Below, piece after piece: positions 22,644 to 33,295 of a DNA stretch of 64,000 nucleotides. Numbering within the stretch: the stretch's first letter is position 1; the number at the start of each line of letters is the position of its first letter. The DNA is from Pochonia chlamydosporia 170 (lineage: Eukaryota; Ascomycota; Sordariomycetes; Hypocreales; Clavicipitaceae): positions 2,542,001 through 2,606,000 of the forward strand of contig NC_035792.1 of assembly GCF_001653235.2 (NCBI RefSeq). Reading direction: 5' to 3'. The position numbers and the translations under genes were made by a program. Below the pieces are notes generated by a model. It saw only the letters and a program-made list of their open reading frames with translations. It was not told the origin of the DNA and searched no databases.

Positions 22644-24071
22644 ATGACCGACTCGAGCTTCATTCAAGCCCAACAGCGAGTCGCTGCTCGCCGACAGGCT
22701 CGTGAAGCCGAAGCCGTAGCTCGAATCGCCGCCCAGCGGGAAGCTTCTCGAGCCAGCGCCCAGCTTCAACGACTGCCCTTCCCCTTCAACAGACTCTCTC
22801 CGGCATGGGATGCCATCTCGTCACGCGAAGGCACTCGCCCTGCATTCCGAGTCGCCCAAGTTGACGCCGAGTTGCTCGATGAGGAGCTTGTCGACCTTCT
22901 CAAGGACCAAGTTTGCGATGCGCTGAAATACTTTGGCGGCGGCCATTTGCACGACGACTGGTCTGCTGAGATTTTGCTTGCCCTGCGAGCTACCCTCTTC
23001 AAGCTCACTGTTTGGGATCACGACGCTACATACGGAGCAGCGCTTCAAAATCTAAAATACACCGACGCCAGGAAACAAGGCCCCGTCCTTTCCCCCCCTT
23101 CCACACTACAGAAATCCCTTTATGGCCTAGTCACCGTGTTTGGCAAATATGCCTGGACAAAATGGGAGGACTGGCTGCTAGAACAAGACGATGGCTACGA
23201 CCAGCCGAGCCCCCAGGTCCGTCGCTTGTCACGTTGGACTTCGCGATTGACCACGATGCATTCCACTGCCGCATTGGCATCCTTCCTGGTGTTTCTGCTC
23301 CACGGCCGCTACAGGACCCTACTGGATAGAATATTAAGGATGCGACTGGCGCCGCCGACGAGCCAAGTCAGCCGAGAAGTCTCATTCGAGTATCTTAATC
23401 GCCAGCTCGTTTGGCATGCTTTTACCGAGTTCTTGCTCTTTGTCCTGCCCCTAATCGGCATTAACAAATGGCGACGATGGCTGAGCAAGACGTGGAGAAA
23501 AACCAAAGAGATTATCAACACAGGCGCCACCGAGGGCGACAAGTCTGCCAACGGCGAATATAGCTTTTTGCCAGAGCGGACCTGCGCCATCTGCTACCAG
23601 GATCAAAATGATTCTGCGACGACGGAAACAGAGATCATGGCGGCTGCGGCTTCCAGCGGTGTCATTGGCTCAGCGCAAACTGATGTCACCAATCCTTATG
23701 AAACGATTCCCTGCGGATGCATTTACTGCTTCGTCTGCTTAGCCACGAGACTGGAGAGAGAGGAGGGCGAGGGCTGGACATGCTTGCGGTGTGGTGAACA
23801 TGTCAAGGAGTGTAAGCCGTGGAGCGGAGACGTGCTGGAGCCGGCGGTGCCAACCTTCAGATCGACGTCGACCAAGACGGTTGCCTTTACAGACGATGTG
23901 ACGGGTGGCATTTTGGAGGAGGAAGTACCTGTGCGAGAACATTTGGAACCGGAGGAGACGTCGGCGGAGAACTCGGCAGAGGATTTCGACGAAGGGTTCG
24001 ACGAGGGGTCTGATATTGTGGATGAGGGTTCTGATATTGGCTCGGATATTGGCTCGGATGCCGGCGATTGA
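22644..24071 (+). CDS. PEX2: Peroxin 2, peroxisomal RING ubiquitin ligase
   Basis: Intronless, 475 aa, starting at the first ATG in frame (MTDSSFIQAQQRVAARR). The N-terminal two thirds is the Pex2/Pex12-type membrane region (PAWDAISSREGTRPAFRVAQVDAELLDEEL; LFKLTVWDHDATYGAALQNL; YGLVTVFGKYAWTKWEDWLL), with hydrophobic helices near 205-225 and 259-280. The C-terminal RING lies at residues 314-390: CAIC, a 34-residue insertion, then PCGCIYCFVCLA and CLRCGEHVKEC. With PEX10 and PEX12, PEX2 forms the E3 complex that ubiquitinates the PEX5 receptor for recycling during peroxisomal matrix import. In Podospora the orthologue (car1) is also needed for karyogamy. The usual RING histidine position is Cys here (CGC). 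The tail after the RING is acidic with SDIGSDIGSD-like repeats. Identification is firm. Confidence 0.94.
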   Translation: MTDSSFIQAQQRVAARRQAREAEAVARIAAQREASRASAQLQRLPFPFNRLSPAWDAISSREGTRPAFRVAQVDAELLDEELVDLLKDQVCDALKYFGGGHLHDDWSAEILLALRATLFKLTVWDHDATYGAALQNLKYTDARKQGPVLSPPSTLQKSLYGLVTVFGKYAWTKWEDWLLEQDDGYDQPSPQVRRLSRWTSRLTTMHSTAALASFLVFLLHGRYRTLLDRILRMRLAPPTSQVSREVSFEYLNRQLVWHAFTEFLLFVLPLIGINKWRRWLSKTWRKTKEIINTGATEGDKSANGEYSFLPERTCAICYQDQNDSATTETEIMAAAASSGVIGSAQTDVTNPYETIPCGCIYCFVCLATRLEREEGEGWTCLRCGEHVKECKPWSGDVLEPAVPTFRSTSTKTVAFTDDVTGGILEEEVPVREHLEPEETSAENSAEDFDEGFDEGSDIVDEGSDIGSDIGSDAGD

Positions 24072-25035
24072 AGCATACTTACTGTGCGAGGCTGTGATGT
24101 AATGCTAGCCAACATGAAGCTCGTGTGCAAGCGCCCAGATCAATGGCGAGGATGCTAGAGGAGCGGTGCAGCAGTTGAGCGCGACGTGTTTGACATTTCC
24201 AATGACGAAATGAATGGCAAAGGAAAAAGGTGGCTAGTGTAGTGTAAGGGTTTGCATGTACATTAGATTTTACAACTACGAGATACCCTGATGGGTGTGA
24301 AGCTCAAAGGTATTCAAACTTGGGTTTACTCTGTGCAGATGTCGGAGTTGCATTCGTATTCACATCGCGTGATCAGATGATCCCACCAGACTGTCAAGTC
24401 ACGCTTCCATCTTTGCCTGCGCCTCCATGTGTGCCCAAATCAGCCATGGTTAGCTCTTTGCGCGGTGACGGTTCGCCCCGTCTCGTACCATCTGCAGTTG
24501 ACTGCTCAAGTGGAGCCCCGTTTGGTCGATTCAGGCGTCACGGTGCCTGCCCATGGCCCTGTAACGGCCCCACTAGGCACTGGATCAACCGCTGCCAGTG
24601 GACGGGCTGTAACGGACAACACCCGTGCGCCATCGATGTCCATCAATCTCAGGGACCTCCAGTCTCCAATCTCCAGCCGGCCCGGACTGGACATGACTGG
24701 ACATGGACTCCAACTCCGACTCCAACTCCATGGCACCTGCCACATGCATGAGCACCCGTCCATCCACCTCAAACGCCCGATTTCTCCCTTTGGGCCATAT
24801 CAACCCAACTTCTTCACAATCCACCTCTCTGTCAAAGCAGATTCTCTACGCATGCCTGCCAGATATATGCCTCACAAAAAGTCAGCAGTACGACCGCCCC
24901 CCCCAGACATTCTGCCGTCTGGTCCTTGACCCCTTTCTTCACCAAACACACGGAGCCTTGCGCTCCCGCGTCAACAGGCCCATCTGACGCGCGTGTTGTG
25001 GTTGTCTCGCCTCCTCGGCTTCTCATACCGCCCCA
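24072..25035. other. Intergenic region between PEX2 and the polytopic protein gene
   Basis: The 3' flank of PEX2 and the CT/CCA-rich promoter and leader of the next gene in the same direction. Tandem CCAACTC-type units occur around 24707-24728. No supported gene. Confidence 0.45.
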
Positions 25036-27104
25036 ATGTCCAGCTTTTTCCAGTTCACACAAGGCACAGAGTCTCGCGTCCGACCAAACGACTCATCGCC
25101 CTTACTGGGACGATTCCGCGCTGTACCTCCGCGACCCGGTCTTACACAACGTCGATCCAGCCAGCTTGGGTTGCTGTCGGACCGGATATCGGGATTGAGC
25201 GATGGCAGGGGCAGCGTGCACGTTGGATACGGCGCCATGGTGGCTGCACAACTATCTGGTGGGGATGACGACGATGCGATAGACGACGACTACGACGACG
25301 ACGTGTCCATGTGGGAAAAGGTTTGGCATGGATGGGTCATGGACTTGTGGGTGGATCCGAAGCAGCTTGCGGTCAAGAGGACGGTTGATCGGTGGTGGAG
25401 TAGATATGGATTGCTGGTGTTTTTGCCGGCTGCTTTGGTGAGTTCTCTCTTCTCTCTCTTTTGCTTGCAATAGTCTCAGATTTTACATATCTCGACTTAT
25501 ACTGACGAGGTGTGAAGGCGGTTGCCTGGTGCGCTGTACCTTTTCCACAGTACCCCCTACCAGACAATGACAATGGTTCTGGCCACGACCCAAAGGACGG
25601 GAAAGAAAAGCACCCGGGCTACGGCTCTGCCGAAGTTGAAGTCAACTTTTGGTTCTTTCTCTTCGTCTACTATGGATTTTATAATATCACGGCCTTGATA
25701 TGGATCACCAAGGTCTTCAACTTGTATAGCCTCAACTGGTGGCCCAAGTCGCTGGGGTTCCCACTGACCGTCTCACTCATCGCCATCTTGTCCATCGCCG
25801 TGCCTATTCCCATTTACTACATACCCGAGACGCGTTGGCTCACCATGCACAACACGTCTTGGATTTCATGGACTTTCATCATCATGGCCACGCCTGTCGC
25901 CATCGCCTTCCTCATCCTCATGACTAATGAGAGACACATTGGCCTGCGGCACTCATTGTCTGAAACCCAACGTATTTTCACGACGTCCTGGTGGACTGGT
26001 GAACCAGATACGTTGCCTTCACGACGGGATCGACGGCGACGAAACAACTTTTCCTCGGACATTCTAGAACCAGATATGCTGCACGTGAACCCTCCCTTAC
26101 GTGCACAAGGAGTAGCCGTGAGACGACGGTGGCTACCGGCAAGTTTTGTGAGATTTCTCTGGTTTTGTGTTGCATTATTCGTCGGACTCATGGTCTATGT
26201 CATTGGAGAGGCATATGCTGAGCTGTATATGCAAACCCTGCCACATAACAATCTAGAGACGGTTGTCTATGTCTACGGATGGGTTGCCACGGTGCATCTT
26301 TTGGATGCTTTGACGGGTTGGGTACTGGGTATCCGTGAGGGCGAGCGAGTCGGAAGTTACCCTCTGAGTTGGGTCTTTAAGCTGTGCGTCATTCTCAAGG
26401 TCCCTGAGCTGTATAAAACTACAAACACTGGCTGCCATCCCCCTTTATGCTGTTTTGGTTGGGCTTAGGCAGACAGAGGCTTGGCTTTTATATGCACTTA
26501 AAACGTGTTGAGTCTAACTAACACAATGTGCAACAGATACTTTATGCTGACCTACCAGACCTACGTGCGCGCCTTGTATGCCCGACTTCGCTCCCCGCAA
26601 CAATTTCTCATCCTCCAAATACTCTCGTCCACGTCCCTCGTCGTCATCACGCCCATCATGATGACGCGCTCCTTTCACCGCATCCTGACTGTCCTCGGTC
26701 TGAACGGTCTCAGCTACGGGTCATACCAGAAACTTCAAACGCGTAACGTTTTCATCCGATTCCTCGCGGAAAACTCATCCATGGCTACCTTCTTAGGTAG
26801 CGTTGCCGTTTTGCACTACGGCGCCAACAAAGCCGTGTATCCGTATTTTGCGTTCGACAAAAAAATCGGCGAGCCGTACGACTTCAAACTGACTTTTACT
26901 GCGTCATCAATCACCTGGGCGTGCGAGCTGGTTGCCAGTCTAGCCGTACGGCTGCTCATCAGGCTCTGCTTTCAAGTGGACGTTGGGCTAGAGGGCAAGT
27001 TGGATTTTACGGTGTGGCCGGAACTCCTGCCGACCTGTGTGGCGGTTATGCTGCATGTTTTGCAAAACATGCTGTTTTCTATTATACGTCTACAATTCCA
27101 TTGA
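25036..27104 (+). CDS. Polytopic membrane protein, about ten TM helices, function unknown
   Basis: Three exons: 25036-25437, 25518-26383, 26537-27104, giving 611 aa. Intron 1 (80 bp) has GTGAGT and a CTGAC branch. Intron 2 (153 bp) has GTGCGT and caacag and joins CT|A as Leu. Both junctions are in frame. Residues 1-75 are polar; 76-90 are an acidic run (GGDDDDAIDDDYDDDV). About ten hydrophobic helices follow, for example FWFFLFVYYGFYNITALIWI, FPLTVSLIAILSIAVPIPIY, WISWTFIIMATPVAIAFLIL, FLWFCVALFVGLMVYVIG, FLILQILSSTSLVVITPIMM and LPTCVAVMLHVLQNMLFSII. There is a basic cytosol-like loop RRDRRRRNN between helices 4 and 5. No signal peptide is seen. I do not recognise a transporter or enzyme signature. 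The regular exon structure and clean frame make it a real gene; its location (ER, vacuole or plasma membrane) cannot be told. Confidence 0.86.
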
Positions 27105-30100
27105 AGTACAGTACAGCGATGACAATCGGGTTACCTGCATTGAAGGAGGCACAGCTGAGTGTGGCACTATTTCTTTTTGGGCTTTGCATAATGCGGCGTT
27201 GGTTAGGCGTGTTTCCCTGGTACCGCGTCCGGGGGAGATGCAGATATCCCCGGGTTTTTGATCCATTTTTGACGTGTTACAACTAGTGGCACTGGTCTTG
27301 ACTTCGAAAAGAGAAGGGTGGGGGGTTGGTTTCCGCTGTGGTCTTGATTTTGAATATGGCAAAATGGTTGGGCTTATACCTCTTTTTTTGGTTTCGTTTA
27401 GATCGCCATCGGCACTTGATGTGTTGGTGGGTTTTGTTTGTTCTGTCTGTATGACGGACTGATACCCCTGGTTTCTGAGCCCATTTATTTGTTTACTTGG
27501 CGGTTGGTTTTGTCCATGGAGCATTTTAGCAAGCATAGATAGATACCTCTACTTAATAGATGTAATGTTTCCCAGCAGTTGTGCAAGTAAGCAAGTGAGC
27601 GTGTGTATACCTTGAGAGCCAATGTGCAATAATTACTTGGCGTTCATTCTACATTTACTGCACCTTCATAAAAAGGAGACAATACTTGACACAAAGGAGC
27701 ACTTTTCCAACTGCCAGGCACACACTTGACAGAGTGTCTGCCTACGGGCATGGGGCTTGCATGACGCCGTGCCACACCATATGCGCTGCACGTTGCACAT
27801 CAACGAGGCTTGAGCTGTTGTCTCCCTGTTCCCCGCAGCGTGGCATTGCAGAGAAGAAGGAAGCATCGAGGCACTTGGAGGGAGGGGGAGCTTTTGGTCG
27901 TGGTGGTTTCGGTGAGAGTTGTGCTGGGAGTGGAGGGCTGAAGGATGGGCTTGGATCATGGGTGGGCAGGGTGGAGTGATTTGAGACGAAAGAATCTTTG
28001 TGATTCCGTGCTGCCTTTGTGCTGTTGTGTTTGGTTGGTATTGTGTGGCATTTGTTGGATTCTCATGTTTCTGTGAGGTTGAAGTGGTAGCGTGTTGTTG
28101 CTCAGTGCTGGAGATGGAGAATGCTGTATGGTCGATATGAGATACCATCGGTAGATCATCAATTGTAAGTACAGTACCTCGTATGAACGCTGATAAACTG
28201 CTAGCGTCTGGTCTAAGTATGTATGTTATCTTGTCTTGGCTGGAGAGCTGGAGCAGGCTCTTATCTTGATAACGGCGATAACTGACCAGAGCTGCCTGAT
28301 TTAGGCTTGTGGCTCTCGTTGACACGATGCAATGCCGAATCTAGAGCCTTTGACTTTTGTCAACACGGGCCCATTCATGTTTGAAAATATGCATCGACAC
28401 GAGTAACGCTCAGCAGGGTGCCAGCCATGGCTAAAAGGCAGATCCGTGAACATGCCACTTACGCTTCCAGCCCGTGGGGCTGAAGCAGTTGTGCCTGCGA
28501 CTCGAATACATCAAAGTTGAGAAGCCAGATCAATATGGGTTCAAATGGAACCAGACAGACCAGACAGGACGAATCCCTAACATCTACTCCGTAACATGGT
28601 TGCTAGCTTAGTCGGCAAGGCCCGCCTGCGGCACCTTGGTGCTTCCGGCATCTATTTAGTGCAAGCACCCATGTTTGCCATGGGACATGGTAAATGCCTC
28701 GTCTAGTGAATCAGAGGATCAGCACCTACGTGTTTCCTGGTGCATTACTCGTACTTTAGTTAGTGGGTGGTCTTTTGAGGAAGCGGTATGATATTCATCG
28801 TCACCGCCGCTTCTGGTTTTCCATCCATATCATGTCTGGGGATCTCGGAAAGCTCTTTTCTCCTGGATGTGCTGGACTGGCGCACCTCAACTTATCGCAC
28901 CCGATTTCATACCTTGCTGGGCCAGTCAATGAACTGCTCGAGGCTCACGCCATTGTTGTCATAATATACGAACAATAACGCACCACTCGGTGTACACCCA
29001 GTCAAGCTATCAAGTCCCTGTTTTAATTGGAGCGCACTCCACCGCAAAAGATATGCAACGCGAAGTGCCTGCCTCAAGGCGGGACAATGTGGAATGCCGC
29101 AAGCTCTTTGGAGGGTGTCTGGTGGAAAGGAATCGACTGGTTGTGCGACATTTCCCTAAACATGCGGTTAAGAGGGACAATGCGTTTCGCAATTCGCTCC
29201 GGACCGATCGGAAGAGGGAGACCACCATACATACAATACTAACCGGGTCCGCGGGCCGTCTTTTTTTTTATTTCTTTGATTGTTTGCTGGGCGGTATTAC
29301 ATTGCTTTCTTCCGGTCTTACGTGGGAGCATCAAAGCCGGACAAAGCACTTTTGGCCCTCGTTTCGGGTCTATTGCACAACGTAAAGAGAGAGGATGTGG
29401 ACAGCCAGAATCCGGGCCGGAATGACTCCCACCTGGGTAGTGGAAAGCATGCCATTTGTTCAGGAAATTTCGACCGTGGCTTGCGTCCGTGCTAGGCCAT
29501 GATGGCTGCCAATGGAGCCAGGCACTTGCTTCAGTCAGTTTTTCAATGGTTGCAGTTGCGTCGGCCATCTTGTCCGGGCTGGTGGTTCCCTGTCCATCTC
29601 CACATCCTTACATTGCTGGGTCGAGGCACTGAGCGAGTAGCAATAAGTGGACTTTGCCCGACTGAGGCCTGGATTGAACCATTGGCTCTTTCTTTGTGTC
29701 TCAGCCCACAAGGTTGCAGTCCACTCTTATGTAGGTGCATTGTACGGAGTATGTTTCGCGTCCGGGGATAGATGTAATGATGCAGCGGGGAGAGCTGCCA
29801 TGTTGAGTCACAGCTGTGGTCGTGAAGTATTGTATGACCTGTTGCTTGTCGGCAAAAACGAGGATGGATGACGACCAAGACATGTTCCCAGGAAACTTAC
29901 AAGACCTTGATCGTATGCCAAGATGAAGTCTGGTTCACAAGCTTACACACGTGCTACCGCGGAAGACCGAGAGGCTAGACTGTCCAAGCAGCAAACAAGT
30001 ACTCGAGGGGCCATATAGGTACCTAGGTAGATAGAACCAGCCGAAAGACCAGACATTTGATACTGTACAGTCAATGGACAATTGAGCTATATGGGTGCAT

Positions 30101-31737
30101 GGGGCGTCGAATGCGCGCGCTTGCAGGCCGAGACTTGAAGTGTTGCACAGAACAAGCAGCATGTTACTGCCAGACCGGATGCCATGGCAAAAGTTGAGAC
30201 TCGGCGGCGAGAAGCAAAAGTCTGGTCTGGTGTGATTGCCGGAATCAGGTACGCAGTACACAGTACTTAATTTAAACCTGGACCAGGCCACGCCTGAGTT
30301 CGTAATAGTTGAGAGTTGTAACAGTACTTGAGTACCTGACCTTGATGTACCAGTTCTGAACAGGGTCCTGGTCGACGGGCATTTGAGCCATTTGGGCACA
30401 GATTCAGGTTACTCTTCTGGCCCTTTGGTTGCAACTGGGGCGGGCCCTTTGATTGCTCATAATTGAGCCGTGTGCCATGGCAACATTGACAATTGTTGTG
30501 ACGGGCTATTTTTGGCACAGTATATAATTGATAGTGTGTATCATCAAGGCATAATGATCCATACTGTGAAGGGAAGACGACTGAAGGAATGATGTGATAC
30601 GTTGTGCCAATGCCAATACTGTACCAAATGCCAAAAAGTCAAAAGGAAAAAAGGTCCGAAAAATGCACACCGACTTTCAACAGCTGCTGCGGGTGGCCTG
30701 GCCCGGTGTGGCCTGTTGCGGCCTGGTGTGGCCCACGTTGCCGTTTGAAGGGGATGGGGTCTTCTCTGGTTGCTTCTGCCTTGTCATGCCAAATGTGTCT
30801 GGTGTTGCTGATTGCGTTGTGTGCTTGGGGCAGGAGCAGTGCAAATATTTTTTTTTCTTCCGTGTTGTCCTAGGTGGTTCCTGCCCGAGTTGGGATGAGC
30901 AGCCGCTGGTTCCCCTCCCCCTCCTTCCCTTCCAATGTTGTGCCCCCACCACCCCTCCCAGAGCCCTGCTCTGCTCTAGGTTGCGCCTGGCCGGCGGCGG
31001 GTGGCATGGCACCCTGATATTGACGTTTGGGAAGGCACCACGCAGCAGGCCCCGTCGCAGTCGCAGTCGCAGTCAACACTGAAAATCAATCAGACAGACA
31101 CTCAGTCAATCAGAGCCAGAGCCAGAGCCCATCACAGTTAAGCTAGGCTCGCGGCTGGCTGACAGCTGGCTGGCTCCTGCTGTGCACTGGGCCACTCCTT
31201 CCCTAATGCGTGCTCTGCTGCGGCTTTCCTGTCTGGTGCTGCCCGCCTTGCACCGGGGAACCAAACTTGACTTGACCAGACCAGACCAGACATGTTGCAG
31301 CCAGGTCCTGGGCAGTTACCAGCAGTACTAGCACGAGTGGTACCTTTGACCTGTAGAGTCTGATCTGGTCAAGTACTACAAGTAGGTAGACGGACATGGA
31401 CCAAATTGATCCCAGCCTGGCAGCCATGTTAATCAATCCAGTCAAGTCCAGGCAGGCTCGTTGATGAGCCCAGCCAAGCGCAACCCAGCCCAGCCCAGCT
31501 TGCAGTTGTGGTCTGCTCCGGTGTGCTTTTTGCCAGCCCGCTGAAAATTCACACACCTCCCAGACCATCCTTCGTTCGTCCGCTCCTCTGCCTTGCTGAG
31601 CTGTCTTTTTTCTTACTTTACCCTTTCACCCTCCGACTGCGTGATTCTGACACCTGCCTGCTCTGCTTCCCTTTTCCTCCTCTCCTCCTCTCCTCTCCTC
31701 TCCTTTCCTTTCCTTTTATTCTTTCCCCCGCCTCACA
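27105..31737. other. Intergenic region upstream of APRT
   Basis: About 4.6 kb without a convincing gene. A minus-strand frame at 27666-28325 starts on GTG and is His/Gln/Pro-biased; I do not accept it. Motifs present: TACTCCGTA (28585-28593), TACGGAGTA (29743-29751), TACCTAGGTA (30020-30029), and ACCAGACC runs at 28549-28568 and 31274-31291. The last 170 bp are the CT-rich APRT promoter. Confidence 0.45.
31565..31737 (+). promoter_or_regulatory. Pyrimidine-rich leader/promoter of APRT
   Basis: A nearly unbroken pyrimidine tract (TCCTCCTCTCCTCCTCTCC, then TCCTTTCCTTTCC) ends 20 bp before the start codon, whose context is CTCACAATGACC. Such tracts mark core promoters and 5' leaders of well-expressed fungal genes. 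Confidence 0.55.
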
Positions 31738-32475
31738 ATGACCGGGCCCCCTCCCCCAGACCACACATCAGACCTGTCGTCCAATATCCAGACAACCGCT
31801 TCTTCAGCTGCCCAAGATGCCTCGGGACGACAGCCCGCCGCCGCCTCCTCCGCCGCCTCCCAACTCGCCAGTGCAAAGATAAGCCTGCGCAAGACCCTTC
31901 GCCAGTTCCCCGACTTCCCTATTCCTGGCATTGACTTCGTTGATATCATGCCCTTGTTCGCCAATCCCGAAGCCCACGCTACCCTCGTTTCCGCCCTCGA
32001 GCTGCAGATTTCTCAGACCTTTAACAACGTAAAGCCCGATATCATTGTTGGCCTTGATGCCCGTGGCTTCCTTTTTGGTCCTGGCCTTGCTTTGCGCCTC
32101 GGTGTCGGCTTTGCCGCCGTCCGCAAGAAGGGCAAGCTTCCCGGCCCTTGCGTCACTGCCGAATATGTGAAGGAGTACGGCAAGGATTTGTTCCAAATGC
32201 AGGAGGATGCCATCAAGGAGGGACAGAAGGTCCTTATTGTGGACGATATCATTGCAACTGGTACGATCTCCAACCAGGACCATGAATTGTCAAAACCGAA
32301 CCAAAGAGACTAACAAATATTCCTTCTAGGTGGCTCGGCTAAGGCGGCAGCTGATCTTGTAACCCAACTCAAGGGCCAAGTCCTTGGGTACCTGTTCATT
32401 CTCGAAATTCCCGGTCTCAACGGCCGTGACAAGCTCGGCGCGGCTCCTACAACCATCCTTCTCGAAGAGGCTTAG
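31738..32475 (+). CDS. APT1: Adenine phosphoribosyltransferase
   Basis: Two exons, 31738-32260 and 32330-32475 (69-bp intron, GTACGA donor, CTAAC branch, ttctag acceptor), giving 222 aa. The enzyme converts adenine and PRPP to AMP and pyrophosphate in cytosolic purine salvage. Signatures: SLRKTLRQFPDFPIPGIDF at the start of the family domain, IVGLDARGFLFGPGLALRLG, the AAVRKKGKLPG flexible-loop region, and the PRPP-binding loop VLIVDDIIATGGSAKAA, with the acidic pair at 169-170. The intron cuts inside the PRPP loop after the first base of Gly175. A 45-residue Ala/Ser/Pro-rich N-terminal extension makes it longer than the usual 180-190 aa. Retaining the intron would stop the protein soon after the loop. 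It converges with the mannosidase gene. Confidence 0.95.
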
Positions 32476-33295
32476 AAGAGCGCTCTTCCACGGCTCTTCC
32501 CCCCCAGATATCAACACATTAATTTCTCCGTCTTTAAAGGCGGAGCTGGCGAAGAATTGAATACAGGCACGAATAATGGCGACATCTCTCTATCGAAATG
32601 TGGAACGAGTTGCGAAATTTCAACCTATTCATGAATGCGACCTCGATACTTCTTAAACCTAAACCAATGGCGTTTGGGAATATGTTTTACATAAAAAAAA
32701 GTTTTTCCACTTTTCCACTTTTCTTCTTCTTCTTCTTTACTTCACGCTGGGTGGCTTCATGTTTTTTGTTTTCTATAATTTTTTTTCTCGATTTGGTATA
32801 GACGAAATTAGTTCAAGAGGCTGCAAACCTGGTTGGAAACGTCCGAGCACGCCTTTGATCCGGCTTCGGATACGACGACTCAAAGGCTGACAGGCAGCAA
32901 GATTAGACGAACAGATGAAAGTTTGTCATTAATACAACGACTAGTGCATCCGACAATCTGAAGTGGCGGTTCAACACATGAATGAGAAATTATGGCTTCT
33001 TTCGACTTGATTCTTGATTGATAGATTTCTTTGGTGGTGGAACCTAAATAACAACCAAACGCTTGTATCTAACCTCATAAAAACATTGTGATTTCTAGCA
33101 AGAATAATTCAAACGCTTCTCTGCCAAATGCTACTCAGAGAGAGATATCTACTCTCGTAGTCATGTTCTCTTGTATGTATGTTCAATAATCTTGCAAACA
33201 AACCCCTTTGCTGATTCAACTATGTACGTGCCTCATATGTCATGTTTCATTTCCAAAACCGTCATGTCATGCATGTAGTGATGTTTTACATCCGC
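32476..33295. other. Intergenic region between convergent APRT and EDEM genes
   Basis: The 3' flanks of both genes. T-rich runs (TTCTTCTTCTTCTT around 32722) and poly-A/T, with no gene. A short GC-containing inverted pair around 32470-32500 (GAAGAGCGCTCTTC) is palindromic and lies just after the APRT stop. Confidence 0.45.

Noticed and set aside
27666..28325. 219-codon minus frame
   Set aside because: It begins on GTG, with no ATG for about 60 codons, and its composition (His, Gln, Thr, Pro) follows from GT-rich plus-strand DNA.
30594..31082. 162-codon plus frame upstream of APRT
   Set aside because: It lacks a good ATG, is Cys/Trp/Phe-rich without pattern, and contains a poly-T run read as Phe.
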